Positions 43,344 through 47,328 of a DNA stretch of 47,328 nucleotides are shown piece after piece. Numbering within the stretch: the stretch's first letter is position 1; the number at the start of each line of letters is the position of its first letter. The stretch comes from Candidatus Obscuribacterales bacterium (GTDB taxonomy: Bacteria; Cyanobacteriota; Vampirovibrionia; Obscuribacterales; Obscuribacteraceae): assembly GCA_019746975.1 (NCBI GenBank), contig JAIERK010000186.1, positions 1 to 47,328 of the forward strand, written 5' to 3'. A program made the position numbers and the translations under genes. The notes under the pieces were generated by a model that saw nothing but the letters and a program-made list of their open reading frames with translations, made no database searches and had not been told where the DNA came from.

Positions 43344-44711
43344 ATGGCTGACAACTCCCTCCAGCATCATAAGTGTTGTGGGCCAGGCTATGCTTCGCCT
43401 GAAGACGCCGCCAGGGCACCTCGCGAAAAGTTGCTATACACCGTTTGTATATATCAAGGAACCGATGTAAAGGCGCCTGACTACCTCGCAACCATTGATG
43501 TCGATCCGGAATCAAACACTTATTCACAGGTTATTCACCGGCTTGAAATGCCAAATGTGGGTGATGAACTGCATCACTTCGGGTGGAACGCATGTAGCTC
43601 GTGTCACGGTAACCCGGAGAAGTCCCGGCGCTTTGCGATTTTGCCGGGCAATACATCTTCGCGTATTCATATAGTTGATATGGAGGATGCGCATGCGCCG
43701 AAGATACATAAAGTGATTGAAGCAGAAGAGATCAAGGCGAAAACTAAGCTTTCCGCACCACATACGGTGCATTGTCTTCCTGACTCGATAGTGATTTCAA
43801 TGCTTGGTGACGAAGATGGAAATGGACCGGGTGGTTTTTTGACTCTAGACGAAGAGTTTAATGTCGCTGGACGTTGGGAACGCGGCATGAAGGGCATGCG
43901 CTTCAACTACGATTTCTGGTATCAGCCACGTCATAACGTGATGGTTTCCAGTGAGTGGGCCGCACCTAACACTTACAAAACCGGCTTCAAGCTTGAAGAT
44001 GTGCAGTCGGGCAATTACGGTAGCCAGATCCATTTTTGGGATTGGTCCAAGCGCGAAATTGTTAAGAGCGTCGATCTAGGCGCCGAAGGTTTGATACCAT
44101 TGGAGGTGCGTTTTCAGCACTCTCCCGAAAGTACTCATGGCTATGTTGGAGCTGCGCTGAGCAGCGCGATGTGGCATTGGTACAAGTCCAATGGCGATTG
44201 GACTGTGGAAAAAACTGTCTCGATCGAATCGATTGACGTGGAAGGTTGGCCGTTTCCCGTGCCAGGGTTGGTTACTGATTGGTTGATCTCAATGGACGAT
44301 CGATTCATGTACCTGAGCAACTGGCTCCATGGCGATATCCGGCAGTACGATATTAGCGATCCTTCCAATCCAAAACAGGTTGGACAAGCCTGGTGTGGTG
44401 GCGTACTTGGAAAAGCGCCAACAGTAAAAGGTCATAAGCTCGTGGGCGGACCGCAGATGCTTCAACTGAGTCTAGATGGAAAGCGCCTTTACGTCACCAA
44501 TTCTCTATACAGTGTTTGGGATAATCAGTTCTATCCGGACATGGCGAAAGAGGGGTCGTATCTACTGCAGCTTGATTGCGACACGGATAAAGGTGGGCTG
44601 AAGATCAACGAAGAGTTCTACGTCGATTTCGGCAAGGAACCGAAGGGACCTGCGCGAGCTCATGAGATGCGTTATCCAGGCGGAGACTGCACGTCCGATA
44701 TCTGGCAATAA
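43344..44711 (+). CDS. Methanethiol oxidase / selenium-binding protein (SBP56 family)
   Basis: 455-aa protein of the SELENBP1/MtoX family, which oxidises methanethiol to formaldehyde, H2S and H2O2, using copper in characterised bacterial members. Full length with all family landmarks: N-terminal HHKCCGPGYASPEDA, YLATIDVDPESNTYSQVIHR, ELHHFGWNACSSCHG (about 76-90), APHTVHCLPD, PRHNVMVSSEWAAPN, DDRFMYLSNWLHGDIRQYDI and the C-terminal end ARAHEMRYPGGDCTSDIW. It folds as a beta propeller with His ligands. Bacterial members with a Sec-type signal peptide are periplasmic; none is visible here, so it is probably cytoplasmic. ATG 43344 is preferred over GTG 43338 because GAGGA lies 8 nt upstream. Monocistronic, divergent from the giant gene. 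Confidence 0.93.
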   Translation: MADNSLQHHKCCGPGYASPEDAARAPREKLLYTVCIYQGTDVKAPDYLATIDVDPESNTYSQVIHRLEMPNVGDELHHFGWNACSSCHGNPEKSRRFAILPGNTSSRIHIVDMEDAHAPKIHKVIEAEEIKAKTKLSAPHTVHCLPDSIVISMLGDEDGNGPGGFLTLDEEFNVAGRWERGMKGMRFNYDFWYQPRHNVMVSSEWAAPNTYKTGFKLEDVQSGNYGSQIHFWDWSKREIVKSVDLGAEGLIPLEVRFQHSPESTHGYVGAALSSAMWHWYKSNGDWTVEKTVSIESIDVEGWPFPVPGLVTDWLISMDDRFMYLSNWLHGDIRQYDISDPSNPKQVGQAWCGGVLGKAPTVKGHKLVGGPQMLQLSLDGKRLYVTNSLYSVWDNQFYPDMAKEGSYLLQLDCDTDKGGLKINEEFYVDFGKEPKGPARAHEMRYPGGDCTSDIWQ

Positions 44712-45039
44712 CTCCAAGGTTTAGTTGCTCGTCGGAGGCTTTGCTTACCGAGCTGAGAAGAAAAAATTGGCGAGTTGATATCAGGAACCCATCAGTTCTG
44801 TATCGAGCTTTTGTCCAGATGGCTTGTACAATCTACTAATCGTGTTCGTGTTGCGAGGTATTCGATGCGTCCGTCACCGTAATCCCTTCACTTGTCCGAC
44901 GATTTCACCTGTTAACGCTGCAAATGCGCCTGCATTTTTTTACCGGTTGATCTTCTTTGGTTACATATATCGGTTTTCCTTTGGCCTGGCAGCGTGATTT
45001 TCAGTGTTCGTTGGCGGTGCGGTAAATGTGGGGGACTTG
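44712..45039. other. Convergent intergenic region, nothing recognised
   Basis: Between the methanethiol oxidase gene and the RDD-protein gene, which converge. No gene and no clear terminator hairpin were seen. Confidence 0.4.
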
Positions 45040-45630
45040 TTAATACAGTCGTGTGTTATTTTCCTTCAGAATCAGGCAGCCAGAGATTTTGTCGTGGAGA
45101 GTTTGTCTATAATCGGAGAGGAAAAACATCAAGTAACCGAGATAGAAGACTCCGGACAAGAGGCTCGCTCCATAGCGGGCTAGTGCGCGCATGAATGTGA
45201 TCCGCTCTCCGCGGAGATCAACGACTTTCAAATCCATCTTCATTTGACCAAACGTCGCTTGTGCTGTCGAATGCATAATGCAGTAGTAGAGGAGAACGAA
45301 AATTATATTGAAAAAGATCCAGCCGGCGATCCATGGTTCGGCAGCAAGAAGTTCTGCTGATGTTAACGGACCCATCGAGGAATGATGCGCAAATGCAGGG
45401 CACGATTGGAGAACTAAAATGAACGTGCCGCCCGAGATTGCGGACAGTATAAAGTGATCGATCAGGTGTGCTATCAATCGATCCGCGAAACCGGCGTACT
45501 CAATTTGACGCGAAAGTCCTGTTGCGTTGTAGGGTGTTCCACAGTATCTGCACTTGGAAAAATCTGTCATGTCGGCTTCGCGGCATTTGGGGCAAACGCG
45601 TTTTTTGACGGTGGTGGCTTGATTCATCAT
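45040..45630 (-). CDS. RDD family membrane protein with N-terminal zinc ribbon
   Basis: 196-aa inner-membrane protein. The N-terminus has a two-CxxC zinc ribbon (C13, C16, C27, C30: VCPKCRE, KCRYCGTP). The RDD domain follows: a hallmark GFADRLIAHLIDHFILSAIS opening with Arg/Asp in the first membrane helix (about 47-75), a second hydrophobic segment (about 100-120, WIAGWIFFNIIFVLLYYCIM), the conserved TFGQMKMDLKVVDLRGERIT loop, and RQTLHDKISGCLIL at the end. RDD proteins are transport-related or of unknown function. Two ATGs in tandem begin the gene, with AAGGT upstream. Confidence 0.88.
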   Translation of the reverse strand: MMNQATTVKKRVCPKCREADMTDFSKCRYCGTPYNATGLSRQIEYAGFADRLIAHLIDHFILSAISGGTFILVLQSCPAFAHHSSMGPLTSAELLAAEPWIAGWIFFNIIFVLLYYCIMHSTAQATFGQMKMDLKVVDLRGERITFMRALARYGASLLSGVFYLGYLMFFLSDYRQTLHDKISGCLILKENNTRLY

Positions 45631-46170
45631 GGTGTACTTACCTTTTATTTATACCGACCTGACTTGTATCGAGAGCGATGTGTCGGTAATAGAGCAATTG
45701 GCGTTAAACGATCGAAATATTGTTGATACCACGGACGGTGCACGACGTTTGCCCATCCAGGAATGGGTTTCACCTCGGTTCAGTTAGTTAGTAATGGTGG
45801 TGTGAAAATGCGATATCGCTACATTAACACCGCTCTTGACATCAAGGGCTGCGATTAACGTACCTTTAATAATTCCGCTCCGCTGAGAGTAGAGACTTGG
45901 GAAATTAGAGCCTGGGCGTCAATGTCTGGGATCGATGTCGGACAAGTTCTTCCAACCGAGTTGGGCTTTCCACTGTCGACCGAGGGGTGTTAAGGAAGCG
46001 GAGCCGGCAGCCCGAGACTGACTAGAGGTTTGCCGCTCGGCAGAAACTCGACCGAATGCGTCTAGAGTTCTCGGGCTATTAGATGCCTGTGCGTCGGCGC
46101 CCTGGGTAAGTGTTTGGCGTCAGTGCCTGGGCAAAAGCGCTAGGTCGAAGGCTGCTACAAATCCTGGTAA
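45631..46170. other. Intergenic region of 540 bp with a possible structured RNA
   Basis: No gene of coding character. GC-rich section 46009-46077 can fold into a nested stem (listed separately). A loosely repeated theme (gcctgggcgtcaatgtctgg near 45910; ggcgtcagtgcctgggc near 46117) flanks it. Confidence 0.4.
46009..46077. ncRNA. Candidate structured element
   Basis: AGCCCGAGA (46009-46017) pairs perfectly with TCTCGGGCT (46069-46077), CTAGA (46022-46026) pairs with TCTAG (46061-46065), and an inner hairpin TGCC-gctc-GGCA sits at 46031-46042. No known RNA class recognised. Strand cannot be decided; it may be a leader, a decayed element, or chance. Confidence 0.3.
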
Positions 46171-47172
46171 ATGGCTTGTTTTGAAGGATTGCCGGCGCCC
46201 AAAACGAGACAATCTATAATTGATGCCGACTTTCAATATGGTTTATGCATGAACAAGTTTGGAAAAATAGTCTGTGTCGATAAGATCAATTTGACTCCAG
46301 ATGCGTACGACAGAATCGCTCAGCACTCGATGCAGGGATTCGCGCCGTGCACGGCTGATGATCCTGTGGATAGTGATGACACATACTCGAGGATCGGCGA
46401 TGCGGATGCCGCGCTTGTTAGCTGGCGGTCTAAGATTGGGGCGGACGTCTTGAAGCGATGCACCGAGCTTCGATATATGGGACTTTGCGCGTCGAAGTAC
46501 ACAAATCCCAAAGAGGGAAATATCGACCTCGAAGCCGCGAAGGCGCTAGGAATCGCAGTGTCGGCCGTTGGGCAGTATGGCGACGAAGCGACCGCCGAGT
46601 ATATTTTTTGCAAGCTGTTGGAGATTGCCCGCGGATTTGAGAAGGCGCAATGGAAAGAGATGCCTTGCGAGCTTTTTGAGAAAACAATTGGAATCGTCGG
46701 AATGGGCTCCATGGGAAGCCATGTCCTTCGCCTGGCTCGAGGATTCGGAATGAACGTGATATACGCGAGTCGAACACCCAAACCCGAATGTGGCGCCAAG
46801 ATGGTCGAGCTTGATGAACTGCTTGCCACATGCGACATTGTTTCTCTTCATGTACCAAAGGGGTTTCGAATTCTGGGCAAAAAAGAGTTTGCGCAGATGC
46901 GCCCCGGCGCAATGCTTGTCAATACCTGTCTGGGAGTCGTTTTTGAACCAGAGGATTTTTCTGATTGGAGTTCGAACCCAAGAAATCTAACGATAATGGA
47001 TGAGTCTTGCGATCCTATTTATAGGCAGTTTAGAACATTTCCCAACGTAATCTACCCCGCCGTTGTCGCCGGTAGAACAGAAGAATCGCGAGCCCGGCTG
47101 AGCGAGCAGGTGATATCGAATATGGTGGCGTACTTGAATGGAACTCCGAAAAATCTAATGACGAGTCGGTAG
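46171..47172 (+). CDS. D-2-hydroxyacid dehydrogenase-fold protein lacking catalytic residues
   Basis: 333-aa protein of the formate/glycerate dehydrogenase family. The NAD-binding half is present with TIGIVGMGSMGSHVLRLARG (glycines near 176-181) and VIYASRTPKPE. The family's catalytic residues are altered: the NxxRG arginine is Leu254 (LVNTCLGVVFEPEDF), the Glu of the E-P segment reads Asp (MDESCDPIY), and the catalytic His of the PH motif is Ala297 (NVIYPAVVAGRTEES). It may bind NAD without the usual oxidoreductase chemistry. The start could be ATG 46171 or ATG 46249 (MNKFGKIVCVDKINLTPD, closer to the family N-terminus); neither has a good ribosome site. Monocistronic as seen. Confidence 0.82.
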   Translation: MACFEGLPAPKTRQSIIDADFQYGLCMNKFGKIVCVDKINLTPDAYDRIAQHSMQGFAPCTADDPVDSDDTYSRIGDADAALVSWRSKIGADVLKRCTELRYMGLCASKYTNPKEGNIDLEAAKALGIAVSAVGQYGDEATAEYIFCKLLEIARGFEKAQWKEMPCELFEKTIGIVGMGSMGSHVLRLARGFGMNVIYASRTPKPECGAKMVELDELLATCDIVSLHVPKGFRILGKKEFAQMRPGAMLVNTCLGVVFEPEDFSDWSSNPRNLTIMDESCDPIYRQFRTFPNVIYPAVVAGRTEESRARLSEQVISNMVAYLNGTPKNLMTSR

Positions 47173-47328
47173 CTGTTTCTCCGCTCAGCGAGGACATCGC
47201 GATAGTTCGGACTCGACGCCCCACTATGGATTGACCAAAGTGCGGCGATCAGCGGATGCTAGCTCTTAATGCCCGAAAGTAAGGCAGCTGGAACTGAGAT
47301 GGTCCGAGGGTATCGTTTTCACTGGAGC
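47173..47328. other. End of window, nothing recognised
   Basis: 156 nt after the last gene with no further feature; the next gene lies beyond the window. Confidence 0.4.

Overview
The window looks like a chromosomal segment of a free-living, roughly 50% GC, Gram-negative-type bacterium. The mix of genes (very large repetitive exported beta-helix-like protein, zinc-ribbon/SH3 and zinc-ribbon/RDD membrane proteins, many small lineage-specific lipoproteins and secreted proteins, SBP56-type methanethiol oxidase) reminds me of non-photosynthetic Cyanobacteriota such as Obscuribacterales (Melainabacteria/Vampirovibrionia). That assignment is inference from memory; no marker gene in the window settles it.

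Layout. 1-6.2 kb: an opine-dehydrogenase-family gene overlapping an EamA-family transporter; a class II aldolase and a histidine phosphatase coupled on the minus strand, the latter ending in a 29-bp tandem repeat; a zinc-ribbon/TM/SH3 protein; tRNA-Pro(UGG). 6.4-11.2 kb: accessory DNA. It begins with a tight three-gene module of uncharacterised proteins ending in a putative papain-like Cys/His protein. Then comes a decayed, probably defence-related locus: one gene broken by a 16-bp tandem duplication and an IS256-like remnant, and a helicase-nuclease pseudogene with an in-frame TAA and no 5' half. 11.3-16.7 kb: small secreted proteins, TrhO (tRNA U34 hydroxylase), an NAD-dependent epimerase, an SGNH-type hydrolase. 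16.9-22 kb: an intact 1591-aa DUF4011-SF1 helicase-Vsr-like nuclease-DUF3320 protein (architecture of the Hhe anti-phage protein) with a small ORF coupled by ATGA. 22.2-31.1 kb: lipoproteins, DUF2293, Sel1 repeats, a TetR/aldo-keto reductase pair with a clear operator, a GIY-YIG-like small protein, a HExxH protein with a probable 5' frame problem, and a short membrane ORF that looks like a selenoprotein (in-frame TGA followed by a SECIS-like hairpin). 31.3-42.6 kb: a single 3757-codon giant exported repeat protein on the minus strand. 42.6-47.3 kb: an intergenic region holding a 34-bp perfect palindrome and two microsatellites, then methanethiol oxidase, an RDD protein and a 2-hydroxyacid-dehydrogenase fold lacking its catalytic residues.

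The most interesting items are the candidate small selenoprotein at 30446-30607, the uncharacterised three-gene module at 6413-8232, the decayed defence locus beside the intact Hhe-like gene, and the microsatellite/palindrome block upstream of the giant surface protein.
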